64,000 nucleotides of DNA from NCBI RefSeq assembly GCF_947387515.1, contig NZ_CANDOB010000002.1:992001-1056000 (forward strand), read 5' to 3'. How positions within the stretch are numbered: position 1 is the first letter of the stretch; every line of letters begins with the position of its first letter. The notes beneath the pieces are model-generated. The model was given only the letters and a program-made list of their open reading frames with translations, did not search any database and was not told the DNA's origin. Made by a program: the position numbers and the translations under genes. The DNA comes from Alkalihalobacillus sp. CinArs1 (lineage in GTDB: Bacteria; Bacillota; Bacilli; Bacillales; Guptibacillaceae). Shown here in pieces: positions 17,364 to 26,100 of the stretch.

Positions 17364-18461
17364 ATGAAAATCATTACCGTTTTAGGTACTAGACCTGAAA
17401 TCATACGGTTGAGCTTGATCATCGATAAGCTCGATCATCTAGCAGATAAGCATGTACTTATCCATACAGGGCAAAACTTCACGAAAACCCTCAGCAGCAT
17501 CTTTTTTAAGGAGCTCGGTATAAGAGAGCCTGATTATATGTTATTTAATCAGCAACAATCGCTAGGAGAACAGCTCGCGACCATGTATCGAGAGCTTGAA
17601 ATCATATTTAAAAAAGAAATGCCTGATAAGGTTCTTGTGTTAGGAGATACAAACAGTGCGTTAAGTGCCATTTTAGCAGAGCGGATGGGAATTCCTGTCG
17701 TGCACATGGAAGCTGGAAACCGATGCTTTGATTGGTCTGTACCTGAAGAGAAAAACCGACGTGTCATCGATGCGATCTCAACATTCAATCTTCCGTATAC
17801 GCCTCAAAGTAAAGAAAACCTCTTACGGGAAGGCATTGCGACCAATCGGGTTTATGTTTCTGGAAATCCGATCAATGAAGTGTTGAAACATAATCAAGCT
17901 AAGATCAATGAAAGCTCAATTCTTGAGGATCTTAACCTGACAAAAAAGGATTATTTCCTAGTTACGGCTCATCGGGCTGAAAACGTTGATTATGATGAGA
18001 ACCTCAAAGAAATCCTTCAAGGAATGAATCATGTTGTTAAAACACATGGTAAACGGATGATTTGTAGTGTTCACCCGCGTACAAGATCACGTTTGTCACA
18101 ATTGAATGGCATCGAATTAGATCCCCTCATCGAATTTCATGAACCGTTCGGATTTTTTGACTTCGTGAAGCTTGAACAGAATGCAAAGTGTGTTCTAACA
18201 GATAGCGGTACTGTCCAGGAAGAATGTTGTTTGTTCTATATTCCTACAGTAACGATACGAAAAACAACGGAACGTCCAGAAACCGTTGCATGTGGAAGCA
18301 ACATTGTTTCAGGTTTAAATGCGATGAATATTTTGCGAGCAGTGAACGTGATGGTGAATCAACCTTCGGAATGGGATCTTCCAGAAGGCTATGCAGATGA
18401 TGCAGTTTCAGATAAAGTGGTGAAATTTTTAATGGGAGGGCTACATGTTGTTCCACAATAA
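17364..18461 (+). CDS. Non-hydrolysing UDP-GlcNAc 2-epimerase family protein (CapG/WecB type)
   Basis: 365 aa, begins MKIITVLGTRPEIIRLS, the family signature. Also visible are GDTNSALSAILAERM, HMEAGNRCFDWSVPEE, TAHRAENVD, and LTDSGTVQEECC near residue 275. WecB itself makes UDP-ManNAc. In a cluster with the next two genes, the CapG/FnlC/WbvD reaction (2-epimerisation of a UDP-6-deoxy-L-amino sugar) is more likely. First gene of a tight operon running to 21144; its 3' end overlaps the next gene by 17 bases. Confidence 0.88.
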   Translation: MKIITVLGTRPEIIRLSLIIDKLDHLADKHVLIHTGQNFTKTLSSIFFKELGIREPDYMLFNQQQSLGEQLATMYRELEIIFKKEMPDKVLVLGDTNSALSAILAERMGIPVVHMEAGNRCFDWSVPEEKNRRVIDAISTFNLPYTPQSKENLLREGIATNRVYVSGNPINEVLKHNQAKINESSILEDLNLTKKDYFLVTAHRAENVDYDENLKEILQGMNHVVKTHGKRMICSVHPRTRSRLSQLNGIELDPLIEFHEPFGFFDFVKLEQNAKCVLTDSGTVQEECCLFYIPTVTIRKTTERPETVACGSNIVSGLNAMNILRAVNVMVNQPSEWDLPEGYADDAVSDKVVKFLMGGLHVVPQ

Positions 18462-19437
18462 AACGATACTGGTAACTGGGGGAACTGGATCATGGGGAAA
18501 TGAACTTGTAAAGCAATTGCTTGAAAAACAGCCGAGCGAAATAAGAGTTTTCTCGAGAAATGAGTCCAGTCAAGTCGCGATGAAACGAGCTTTTCATCAA
18601 GAGAAAAAGCTTAAATTTATTATAGGAGATATTAAGGAAAAGGACGGTCTAATCGAGGCAACGAAAGGGGTAGACTTTGTTTTTCATCTTGCAGCTCTTA
18701 AGCATGTTCCGGTATGTGAGGATCAACCTTTAGAAGCGATGAAGACAAATGTCATTGGGACCCAAAACGTAATCGATGCGGCTATTCTTAATAACGTTGA
18801 AAAAGTAATCTATATTTCGACGGATAAAGCAGCGAATCCATCGAACTTTTACGGATTCACAAAAGCGATGGGTGAGCGTTTGATCATTCATGCGAATGTT
18901 CTCAAATCGAATACAACGTTCGTATGCGTGCGTGGCGGGAACGTGTTAGGCACGAACGGGAGCGTTATCCATGTATTTAAGAACCAGATAGAAGAACACG
19001 GTAAAATCGGTATAACAGATATGAGGATGACACGATTTTTCTTAACGCTTGAAGATGCGATCAAGCTTCTTTTCAAAGCAACGTACGAAAGCAAGGGTGG
19101 CGAGATTTTCGTTATGAAGATGCCTACATGTAAGATTGTAGACCTTGCAGATGTGCTGATCGAAGCGTCTGGTAAGGAAAATGTAGACATCGAAGTACTT
19201 GGCATACGACCAGGCGAAAAGTTGCACGAGTTACTATTTTCAGAGTATGAAAGTCAGAGCACGGTGTATTACGACAAAGAATACTTCGTGATCTTACCAT
19301 CAATTACAGTAGACGGGCTTCAGGAATATTACGCTGACTTTAAGCAAGTAGAACTAGAAAACTATAATTCTAGCGAGAATTTGATGTCGAGAGATGAGTT
19401 GAAGAATCTCCTTCAAAAAGGTGGATTCATCTCATGA
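18445..19437 (+). CDS. UDP-GlcNAc 4,6-dehydratase/5-epimerase (CapE/FnlA type)
   Basis: Polysaccharide-biosynthesis SDR of 330 aa. NAD loop TGGTGSWGNEL at residues 11-21; active site STDKAANPSNFYGFTK combining Thr-Asp-Lys with Tyr-x3-Lys; C-terminal GIRPGEKLHELLF, typical of CapE/FlaA1-type enzymes. It converts UDP-GlcNAc to a 4-keto-6-deoxy intermediate and may invert C5. No membrane segments, unlike CapD. The ATG follows GGGAGGG. Confidence 0.87.
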   Translation: MLFHNKTILVTGGTGSWGNELVKQLLEKQPSEIRVFSRNESSQVAMKRAFHQEKKLKFIIGDIKEKDGLIEATKGVDFVFHLAALKHVPVCEDQPLEAMKTNVIGTQNVIDAAILNNVEKVIYISTDKAANPSNFYGFTKAMGERLIIHANVLKSNTTFVCVRGGNVLGTNGSVIHVFKNQIEEHGKIGITDMRMTRFFLTLEDAIKLLFKATYESKGGEIFVMKMPTCKIVDLADVLIEASGKENVDIEVLGIRPGEKLHELLFSEYESQSTVYYDKEYFVILPSITVDGLQEYYADFKQVELENYNSSENLMSRDELKNLLQKGGFIS

Positions 19438-20258
19438 AGCTACTTGTCTTAGGTGGAAAAGGAATGGCCGGGCATATGATCGTGGATTATTTCCAGCGAA
19501 AAGACGGCTGGGATGTCTCCTATACTTGCCGGGACAGCAATAGTGGTGGAATCTATTTAGACGTACTCATACCGAGCCAGGTAGAAGAGTTGATCGATCA
19601 GATGAAACCGGACATCGTGATCAACGCGATTGGAATCTTGAATCAGCACGCCGAGCGAAATAAAACAGAAGCCTTCCAAGTCAACAGCTTACTCCCTCAT
19701 CAGCTTGCAAAGTTAACGAAGCGGTATGGCGGGAAGCTTGTTCATATCAGCACAGACTGTGTATTTTCAGGTGAGAAGGGTGATTATACAGAGTTTGATT
19801 CCAAGGATGGAACGTCTGTTTACGCAAAAACAAAAGCAATGGGCGAGGTGAACGATGACAGTGCGTTAACGATCCGAACTTCAATCGTGGGTCCAGAACT
19901 GAAGAAGGACGGTATCGGATTGCTACTGTGGTTTATGCAGCAAAAAGGAGAAATAAAAGGGTATAAGAACATGATGTGGAATGGCGTAACAACGCTTGAG
20001 CTAGCGAAGGCGATCGACTGTTTGCTTTTGAACAACGTAACAGGACTCTATCATCTATGCGTTGGTGAGAAGGTATCGAAATACGAGCTCCTACACTTGT
20101 TCAAAAATGCATTTAATAAAGATGACGTACGCATCACACCTGATGAAGAAGTCGTGCTAGATCGTACGATCGTGAATACGCGGAAAGACTTTATTTATAC
20201 ACCTCCTAATTATGAATCGATGCTAAAGGAACTTAAGGATTGGATGGAAGATGAGTGA
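19434..20258 (+). CDS. RmlD-like 4-keto-sugar nucleotide reductase (CapF/WbvR type)
   Basis: 274 aa SDR: NAD(P) loop LGGKGMAGHMI at residues 6-16, HISTDCVFSGEKGDYTE, and catalytic YAKTK. It lacks the C-terminal cupin domain of CapF/FnlB (about 370 aa), so it resembles the single-domain WbvR/RmlD reductases. With its neighbours it should reduce the 4-keto intermediate to a UDP-6-deoxy-talosamine or rhamnosamine-type sugar. Start and stop overlap both neighbours (4 and 8 bases), indicating translational coupling. Confidence 0.85.
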   Translation: MKLLVLGGKGMAGHMIVDYFQRKDGWDVSYTCRDSNSGGIYLDVLIPSQVEELIDQMKPDIVINAIGILNQHAERNKTEAFQVNSLLPHQLAKLTKRYGGKLVHISTDCVFSGEKGDYTEFDSKDGTSVYAKTKAMGEVNDDSALTIRTSIVGPELKKDGIGLLLWFMQQKGEIKGYKNMMWNGVTTLELAKAIDCLLLNNVTGLYHLCVGEKVSKYELLHLFKNAFNKDDVRITPDEEVVLDRTIVNTRKDFIYTPPNYESMLKELKDWMEDE

Positions 20259-21144
20259 TGACTCCATTCTAATCACGGGCGCGTCTGGTTTTACGGGACA
20301 GCATGCGTGCAGACACTTTCTTAAGACTGATCTGAAGGTTACTGCTGTCGTTCGAAACACTTGCTTAGAAGGTTTGCGTTCGGTCCAGTGTGATTTAACA
20401 GACAAGAATGCTATCGATCGTTTGATAAAAGAAGAACAGCCAACATATGTGCTCCACCTCGCAGGGGTAAACGCAGTTCAGACGTCATGGGAAAATCCGG
20501 TGAGTACGTTAGAAGCAAATGTGTTATCGACGGTTTATTTGCTCGATGCGATACGAACTACGAAGCCTTCGACAAAAGTCGTGATGGTTGGCTCTGCACT
20601 TCAATATGATCCTGCTAAAGGAAAACCCAGCCACCCTTATGCGCTGAGTAAAACGATGCAGTCGCAGGTCGCTCTTCACTTGGCAGAATTGTATAACCTT
20701 CACGTTGTATTAGCTAAGCCAACAAACCTAATAGGTCCAGGAAATTCTTCTGGGATATGTGCACTGCTTACGAAACACATCGTAGATATGGAACGAAACC
20801 TTACGTCCGAGGCGTTTTCTGTTTCGAATCTACAGGTGAAAAGGGATTTCCTTGACGTCCGTGATGTGGTAAGTGCTTATGAGAAGTTATTCGTTACAGG
20901 AGAAAGGACACGAACATACGATCTTGCTACTGGAAGACTTGTCGCACTGCAAGAGGTAGTGAGGGAGCTTGAGACGTTAACAGAGGTATCTCATTTCGTA
21001 GTCGACAAGAAACTTGGTGAGAATGGAACTGTTATTCCGATGGATGTGTCGAACATTAAAAACCTTGGTTGGAATCCGACATACTCCCTTCGCCAGAGTC
21101 TAGAAGATTCTCTAGAGTACTATAGAAACCTTGAGCAGGCGTGA
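20251..21144 (+). CDS. NAD-dependent sugar-nucleotide epimerase/reductase (RMD-like SDR)
   Basis: 297 aa extended SDR. NAD loop TGASGFTGQHA at 9-19, VLHLAGVNAV, serine segment VGSALQYDP, catalytic YALSK, then VLAKPTNLIGPGN. The short GSALQY active site resembles GDP-4-keto-6-deoxymannose reductases, but the real substrate is not deducible. It overlaps the upstream reductase by 8 bases, so it acts in the same pathway or on a second sugar of the same glycan. A sulfotransferase gene follows 37 bases downstream. Confidence 0.8.
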   Translation: MSDDSILITGASGFTGQHACRHFLKTDLKVTAVVRNTCLEGLRSVQCDLTDKNAIDRLIKEEQPTYVLHLAGVNAVQTSWENPVSTLEANVLSTVYLLDAIRTTKPSTKVVMVGSALQYDPAKGKPSHPYALSKTMQSQVALHLAELYNLHVVLAKPTNLIGPGNSSGICALLTKHIVDMERNLTSEAFSVSNLQVKRDFLDVRDVVSAYEKLFVTGERTRTYDLATGRLVALQEVVRELETLTEVSHFVVDKKLGENGTVIPMDVSNIKNLGWNPTYSLRQSLEDSLEYYRNLEQA

Positions 21145-21181
21145 GCCATAGTATTTTACTACGAGAAAGTGAGGAACGACA

Positions 21182-21955
21182 TTGTCTAAAACAAATGAAT
21201 TAGATCCTTTTATCATGATTTCAATTCCAAAGAGCGGCACACATTTGCTTAAGCAAATTCTGCTTGGCATCCCTGGAATGAAACACTTCCCTGATAAAGG
21301 GATGTTTGGTCACTTCAATAATCAACCGAAGCTACAGCTTTCTAGAACAGAGAATCTAGAAAAAAATGAGTTTGTGAATGGTCATTTGTTCTGTTCGGAT
21401 GAATGGGATGCGTTTTTTACGAAGTTGAATATGAAGAAGATATTTGTCATGAGAGACCCGCGAGACGTTGTTGTTTCTTATGCGTATTTTATTCCTACTT
21501 TAGAAATACACCCACTCTACGAAACATTCACACAAAAAGGATTTACCCATCGTGATCGCATGAAGTTCTTAATTGAAGGTGGTCAACCGATCACGCCTCA
21601 AAAGCCTTATCAGCCGAACATTGAAGAATGGTATACAAGTTTTTCTAAATGGAAGGACCGTCCGAATGTTTTTACGATCCGGTTTGAAGACTTAATTTCA
21701 TCAGAACGAAATCGAATTCTCGTTCTTCATCATCTCGTTAAATTTCTATGGAAAGACGATTCTGTTCCTAAATCGCGATCTTGGATGGTAGGAAATATGC
21801 TTAAGAACATCGACCCTTCTACATCACCAACGTTTCGAAAAGGTACGATAGGCGGCTGGCAAGGCGAGTTCGATTCTGATTTAAAGAGTCTATTTAAAAA
21901 AGAGAGTGGTACCCTTTTAACATCGTTAGGATATGAAAAAACTCCAGATTGGTAA
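21182..21955 (+). CDS. PAPS-dependent sulfotransferase (cytosolic type, Sulfotransfer_1)
   Basis: 257 aa soluble enzyme with all three cofactor signatures of cytosolic sulfotransferases: 5'-phosphosulfate loop IPKSGTHLLKQIL (15-27), 3'-phosphate site MRDPRDVVVSYAYF (90-103), and FRKGTIGGWQGEF (218-230), the RKGxxGxW element. Expected to transfer sulfate from PAPS to a sugar hydroxyl. TTG start at 21182 with GTGAGGAA upstream. Last gene of the amino-sugar operon, with a terminator after it. Sulfotransferases are not among the coat genes known in B. subtilis. Paralogue at 25163-25909. Confidence 0.88.
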   Translation: MSKTNELDPFIMISIPKSGTHLLKQILLGIPGMKHFPDKGMFGHFNNQPKLQLSRTENLEKNEFVNGHLFCSDEWDAFFTKLNMKKIFVMRDPRDVVVSYAYFIPTLEIHPLYETFTQKGFTHRDRMKFLIEGGQPITPQKPYQPNIEEWYTSFSKWKDRPNVFTIRFEDLISSERNRILVLHHLVKFLWKDDSVPKSRSWMVGNMLKNIDPSTSPTFRKGTIGGWQGEFDSDLKSLFKKESGTLLTSLGYEKTPDW

Positions 21956-21958
21956 TCA

Positions 21959-21990
21959 AAAACGGCATGGTAGACAAGTGCCGTTTTTTA
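21959..21990 (+). terminator. Terminator of the amino-sugar/sulfotransferase operon
   Basis: AAAACGGCA pairs with TGCCGTTTT, then T run. Confidence 0.85.
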
Positions 21991-22042
21991 GTTGGTTTAT
22001 GGAAAGTTGTGGGTGTGTATCTAGTCGGCGTTTCGTCTTATT

Positions 22043-22051
22043 CATAAACTA
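22043..22051 (+). promoter_or_regulatory. Sigma-K-like -10 before the glycosyltransferase operon
   Basis: CATAAACTA matches CATAnnnTA perfectly, 53 bases before the GTG start at 22105. No good -35 at 16 bases, so weak. Confidence 0.3.
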
Positions 22052-22104
22052 GTGATAGGTAAGATAGTTTACACGTTAACGACTTAAATATGAGGAGGGA
22101 TCCA

Positions 22105-22839
22105 GTGAGTGATCGTCCGAAAGTTAGTATCATCATTCCATTTTATAACTGTGAGTACGTTAATCAAGCGATTGAAAGTGCACTGAATCAAACGTATCAA
22201 CATATAGAAATCATTGTGGTAGACGATGGTTCTTCCATGCACAAACAGCTGATCGACCCTTATCTCCCTCTTGTAAAATACGTTTATAAACGTAATGGAG
22301 GCACAGCGACTGCACTTAATCGAGGGGTCGGTTTAGCTACAGGTGAATTCATCGCATGGTTAAGCTCAGATGATCTATTTTTACCAGACAAGATAGCAAA
22401 ACAAGTTTCGCACATGAAGCACTCAGGAGCGGATCTCGTCTATACAAACTTCAGCTTGATCGATGAGAACAATGTTGTTTTTAGAGAGCATGTAGGGACA
22501 AGGTTAAAAACAAGGCTGGCTTTTTTAAAGCATTTACAAAACAACTGTCCAATCAATGGAAGTACAGTATTGGTTAAGAAAGCGCTATTTGAGAAAACTG
22601 GAATGTTTAACCCGAAGCTGAAATACACCCAGGATTATGATATGTGGATGAGGATGGCAAGATATGCACGAATCGAAAGTATGGAAGAAACCTTACTATA
22701 CTATCGAAAGCATAGGAAGATGGGATCCGTTGTCCATAGTGATGAACAACAAAATGAAATCGCGTCATTAAAAAAACGGTATGAACGAATGCTCGATGAA
22801 CTGATTATAGAAGAGCAAAGAAGAATTCTAGAAACATGA
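22105..22839 (+). CDS. Glycosyltransferase family 2 protein
   Basis: GT-A fold enzyme of 244 aa. Begins with VSIIIPFYNCEYVNQAI, nucleotide site IIVVDDGSS, NGGTATALNRGV, and the metal motif SSDD near residue 90. The acceptor side ends with TQDYDMWMRMA, an ED-like motif of inverting GT2 enzymes. The RBS AGGAGGG lies 5 bases before the GTG at 22105; the ATG at 22090 sits upstream of that site and is rejected. Close paralogue of 26101-26823. First of three glycosyltransferases in a row. Confidence 0.87.
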   Translation: MSDRPKVSIIIPFYNCEYVNQAIESALNQTYQHIEIIVVDDGSSMHKQLIDPYLPLVKYVYKRNGGTATALNRGVGLATGEFIAWLSSDDLFLPDKIAKQVSHMKHSGADLVYTNFSLIDENNVVFREHVGTRLKTRLAFLKHLQNNCPINGSTVLVKKALFEKTGMFNPKLKYTQDYDMWMRMARYARIESMEETLLYYRKHRKMGSVVHSDEQQNEIASLKKRYERMLDELIIEEQRRILET

Positions 22840-22863
22840 AGGTTATGAGAGCGAGGTGATTCC

Positions 22864-24069
22864 ATGCATGGCAGCAAGACTGAGAAAGAGATCAGTATCA
22901 TTATCCCGACCTATAATAAATTTCCTCAAAATTTATTCACGCTTTACTCCCTCCAGAATCAAACGTTTGATTTATCTAAGGTCGAGGTGATTTTGATCGA
23001 TGATGGTTCTACGGATGAAACAGCTCAAATCATGAATCGTCATTCGTTTACATTCGATCTGAAGTACATCGATTGTGGCGGAAATATCGGAAGAGCGGCT
23101 GCACGAAATAAAGGTCTTATGGAAGCGAAAGGAAAAGTTATTATCTTTCTTGACGCAGAAATACTGGTGAGACCGGATTTTTTGACGATCCATCACACCT
23201 ATCACAAAGAAATTAAAAATGCGGTCGTAACAGGAATCATTTTTATAAAACGACTGTACTCTGTACTATTTAATGACTTCACACCTGAACAGATCGAAGA
23301 GTGTTATGAACTAGCAAAATGTAATCCAATACTGGTAAAAAAGTTTAAGGAGTTCGAGGTGAACAAAGGACGAAAACCCTTGATCACTCGAGCAGATATC
23401 ATAAATCAATCGTACCAATCCATGACTATGCCTACACATTACGAAGAATTTTATAAACGTATTTTAATCAACAATTACGGTTATCAATTACAAGACTACC
23501 GTATTCCGTGGCAGTTATTTGGAACCGGACATGTTTCTGTTTCTAAAGGAATGCTCGATCGGGTAGGGCTGTTCTCTGAATACCCAGGCTATGGGTGGGA
23601 TGATTGCGAGATGGGCTTCAGACTGTATAAAAAAGGCGCTAAATACGTTACGGATCCAAGGCTTGTGAGTTATCACCAGGAACATCCTGTTTCGATTCAT
23701 AATACTGACGATTCAAAAAAGAACTACTACCGATTTCAAGAAACGTATCGGTCGATCGAATGTATGATCATTAGCCTTACGTTTTTACCAGTTCCTTTCA
23801 ATTTGCATGAAGTGAATCAAATATTGATAGATTACCACAAGCTATGTGAAACGTACCCGAACGATTATTCGCTAACGAAGAAAGTGTTTCATGAGATGTT
23901 GAGAGGTATCGGAAAGCGACGTGCTTTTAATGAACCGTTAACAGAATTGATTCCTAAACATCTGAGTGAAGAACAAGTTGCAGCGTTGCATGAAGAACTT
24001 CAAACAGTGGGGAACAAAAAAGAGTTTACGCGTTTTCTAGAGTGCTTTGATCGCTTAAAGAAGCTGTAA
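22864..24069 (+). CDS. Glycosyltransferase family 2 with galactosyltransferase-like C-terminal domain
   Basis: 401 aa. N-terminal GT-A domain: ISIIIPTYNKFPQNLF, ILIDDGSTDET, NIGRAAARNKG, FLDAE (in place of DxD). Then a helical insert and the segment GYGWDDCEMGFRLYKKGA, typical of Glyco_transf_7C in chondroitin-synthase-like enzymes. The last 130 residues are helical without a clear match. Gap to the upstream gene is 24 bases. Acceptor unknown; the resemblance to glycosaminoglycan-type synthases is suggestive next to sulfotransferases. Confidence 0.83.
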   Translation: MHGSKTEKEISIIIPTYNKFPQNLFTLYSLQNQTFDLSKVEVILIDDGSTDETAQIMNRHSFTFDLKYIDCGGNIGRAAARNKGLMEAKGKVIIFLDAEILVRPDFLTIHHTYHKEIKNAVVTGIIFIKRLYSVLFNDFTPEQIEECYELAKCNPILVKKFKEFEVNKGRKPLITRADIINQSYQSMTMPTHYEEFYKRILINNYGYQLQDYRIPWQLFGTGHVSVSKGMLDRVGLFSEYPGYGWDDCEMGFRLYKKGAKYVTDPRLVSYHQEHPVSIHNTDDSKKNYYRFQETYRSIECMIISLTFLPVPFNLHEVNQILIDYHKLCETYPNDYSLTKKVFHEMLRGIGKRRAFNEPLTELIPKHLSEEQVAALHEELQTVGNKKEFTRFLECFDRLKKL

Positions 24070-24098
24070 GACAAATTGAGTGAAAGGAAAACAATGCT

Positions 24099-25124
24099 AT
24101 GAAAATTACATTTGCTGCATTAACTCTCTGTAAGGGAGGGGCACAAAGGATGTTGGTTGAACTAGCCAATGGTTTGGCAAACAAGGGGCATGACGTTTCT
24201 TTTGTTATGCCTCCTGGCGGCGTTATCGAATATCCGAACAAAGTAACGGTTATCAGGACAAAGGGTACAGGGATCAAATCAGATGATTTTCCAGTAAGCG
24301 ACGTGATTGTTTCGAACTTCTACACACTTACGAACGTGTGTCAGCAAGCGAGTCAGGAAGGGAAAGGAATTCATGTTCGGATTAGCCTCTGCTATGAACC
24401 GGTTTTTCTAGATGATCATGAAGCGTCTTTTAAAAGCTATCACATTAGTAAGAACCTTATTGTTCTCTCAAACTGGCAAAAACAGCTCATCAACTTAAAT
24501 CATGGGATTGAAGGCAAAATTGTACCTGTCGGAGTCAGTGATGTGTTCAGGAATATGAACATCCGAAACAACAAGAAGTTAGAGGTGAGCGGCATCCTTC
24601 GAATACCAGAAGGAGGCTATTCCTGGCATAGAGAGCAAGAGTATTTGATTTCTGTTTTCACTCGGTTGAAACAAACGTACCCTGATTTGAAAATAAATTT
24701 GATCACACCACCTTCAGAATTAAACTCATCACGGTGGTTGAGGCAAATGCATGCAAATCAACTGTTTCAATCGTTAACTCCGCAAAATGATCAACAGCTC
24801 AATCTATTCTTGAATCAAGCGGACATATTCGTGAGCTCGTCTACTTACGACACCGCCTCTCTTCCAGGATTAGAAGCCATGAAGTGTGGTGCGGCACTTG
24901 CAACGGTTTACTCTGGTGGAAACATGGACTATTGCAGAAGCGGGGAGAACTGCCTGTTATCTTACCGGCATGAAAATAACTTGTTTCGAGATGTATCGAC
25001 CTTGATTCAGCAGCCGAACCTTCGAAACAAATTCATGGTTGAGGGACAGAAAGAAGCTGCGAAATGGACATGGCAGCGAAGTGTGAATCTGTTCGAACAG
25101 GCGTTGATCGCTTTTAAGAAATAA
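24099..25124 (+). CDS. Glycosyltransferase family 4-like protein
   Basis: 341 aa GT-B enzyme. Opening LTLCKGGAQRMLVELANGLANKG is the acceptor-domain signature of GT4. C-terminal half holds QADIFVSSSTYDTASLPGLEAMKCGAALA, which has the second glutamate of the Ex7E motif but not an obvious first one. AAAGGAAAA precedes the ATG. Third gene of the glycosyltransferase operon, closed by a terminator. Confidence 0.82.
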   Translation: MKITFAALTLCKGGAQRMLVELANGLANKGHDVSFVMPPGGVIEYPNKVTVIRTKGTGIKSDDFPVSDVIVSNFYTLTNVCQQASQEGKGIHVRISLCYEPVFLDDHEASFKSYHISKNLIVLSNWQKQLINLNHGIEGKIVPVGVSDVFRNMNIRNNKKLEVSGILRIPEGGYSWHREQEYLISVFTRLKQTYPDLKINLITPPSELNSSRWLRQMHANQLFQSLTPQNDQQLNLFLNQADIFVSSSTYDTASLPGLEAMKCGAALATVYSGGNMDYCRSGENCLLSYRHENNLFRDVSTLIQQPNLRNKFMVEGQKEAAKWTWQRSVNLFEQALIAFKK

Positions 25125-25137
25125 TCGCTTGCTAATT

Positions 25138-25160
25138 GGGGGAGAGGTCCCCCTTTTTTT
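25138..25160 (+). terminator. Terminator of the glycosyltransferase operon
   Basis: GGGGGA / TCCCCC hairpin with GAGG loop followed by seven T. Confidence 0.9.
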
Positions 25161-25162
25161 CA

Positions 25163-25909
25163 TTACCAGCTCTTATCGTTCTCGTAACCTAATTGAATGA
25201 GAAGATCTCCTGCTACCGCTTTAAAGGCGTCCTTCACCTCTTTATCAAACTCTTGCCTCCAATTTCCTGATTGCCCTTTCCGAAATGTGACTGATTTTTT
25301 AGGATCTACATTCGATTGCATCTGATTGACTCGCGTTTTTATTACGTCTTGGTGAAGTTCTAACTGAAAGAAGCGTACTATTCTTTCTAATTGCTGTAAC
25401 TGAGATTCTTTTGATTCTACAAGTGATTCGTAAGAGATTGGAAGAACATTCGGTTCATTCAACCATCCTGCGAACTTCTGGTACCAATCTCTAATATTAG
25501 GCCTCTTGATTAAATCATTAGTTGCTCCGTTTATGAAAATTAGAAATCTCTCTTTGATCGACAACTTATGATCTTGGAAGTATCTTCGATAAGGGTGGTC
25601 GGGAAATTGCATGAAGAAATAACCGTAAGACACGACGATATCTCGAGGGTCTCGATACAAAAAGAGCTGTTTAAGTTCCAGTTCCTTAAAAAGGGCTGTA
25701 TACTCATCCGAATGGAAGAGGTGACCGTTTGCAAATGAGTTTATTGGAAGTGAGGAGAGCGTTTTTCGATGCTCCTCGAGTTGTTGAAGATGACCAGGAT
25801 AGATGAATGCTTTGTGCGTAAGCTCTGGGTGTCCCTCTAGGAGTTGTTTCATTAAGTGTGTTCCGCTCTTAGCAATGGAGTTCGCAAAAAATGGGTTTCT
25901 ATTCGTCAA
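25163..25909 (-). CDS. PAPS-dependent sulfotransferase (second copy)
   Basis: 248 aa paralogue of the 21182-21955 product. AKSGTHLMKQLL (13-24) as phosphosulfate loop, YRDPRDIVVSYGYFF (85-99) as 3'-phosphate site, and FRKGQSGNWRQEF (209-221). Shared FANGHLFHSDEY-type and WYQKFAGWLNEPNV segments show recent common ancestry. The loop reads AKSG rather than PKSG. TTG start at 25909 with AGAGAGGA 8 bases upstream. Transcribed convergently toward the glycosyltransferase operon. Presumed to modify a different position or sugar of the spore glycan. Confidence 0.87.
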   Translation of the reverse strand: MTNRNPFFANSIAKSGTHLMKQLLEGHPELTHKAFIYPGHLQQLEEHRKTLSSLPINSFANGHLFHSDEYTALFKELELKQLFLYRDPRDIVVSYGYFFMQFPDHPYRRYFQDHKLSIKERFLIFINGATNDLIKRPNIRDWYQKFAGWLNEPNVLPISYESLVESKESQLQQLERIVRFFQLELHQDVIKTRVNQMQSNVDPKKSVTFRKGQSGNWRQEFDKEVKDAFKAVAGDLLIQLGYENDKSW

Positions 25910-26020
25910 AGCAAAAATCCTCTCTGCTTTTTTCTAATACTTTCACACCTTCATCTTATGCAGTACCTACAAGTTGGTCTCTTTGAATAAGAAGAGGTTT
26001 GGTTCATCGCATACATAATC

Positions 26021-26029
26021 CATAAAATA
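26021..26029 (+). promoter_or_regulatory. Sigma-K-like -10 before the lone GT2 gene
   Basis: CATAAAATA fits CATAnnnTA, 71 bases before the TTG start at 26101. No matching -35 element was found. Confidence 0.25.
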
Positions 26030-26100
26030 GAGGAATGTCCAATACAAATTGGAAGCAATTGCATAATTTAATATGACTATGAAATCCAGGGGGGAGACCG

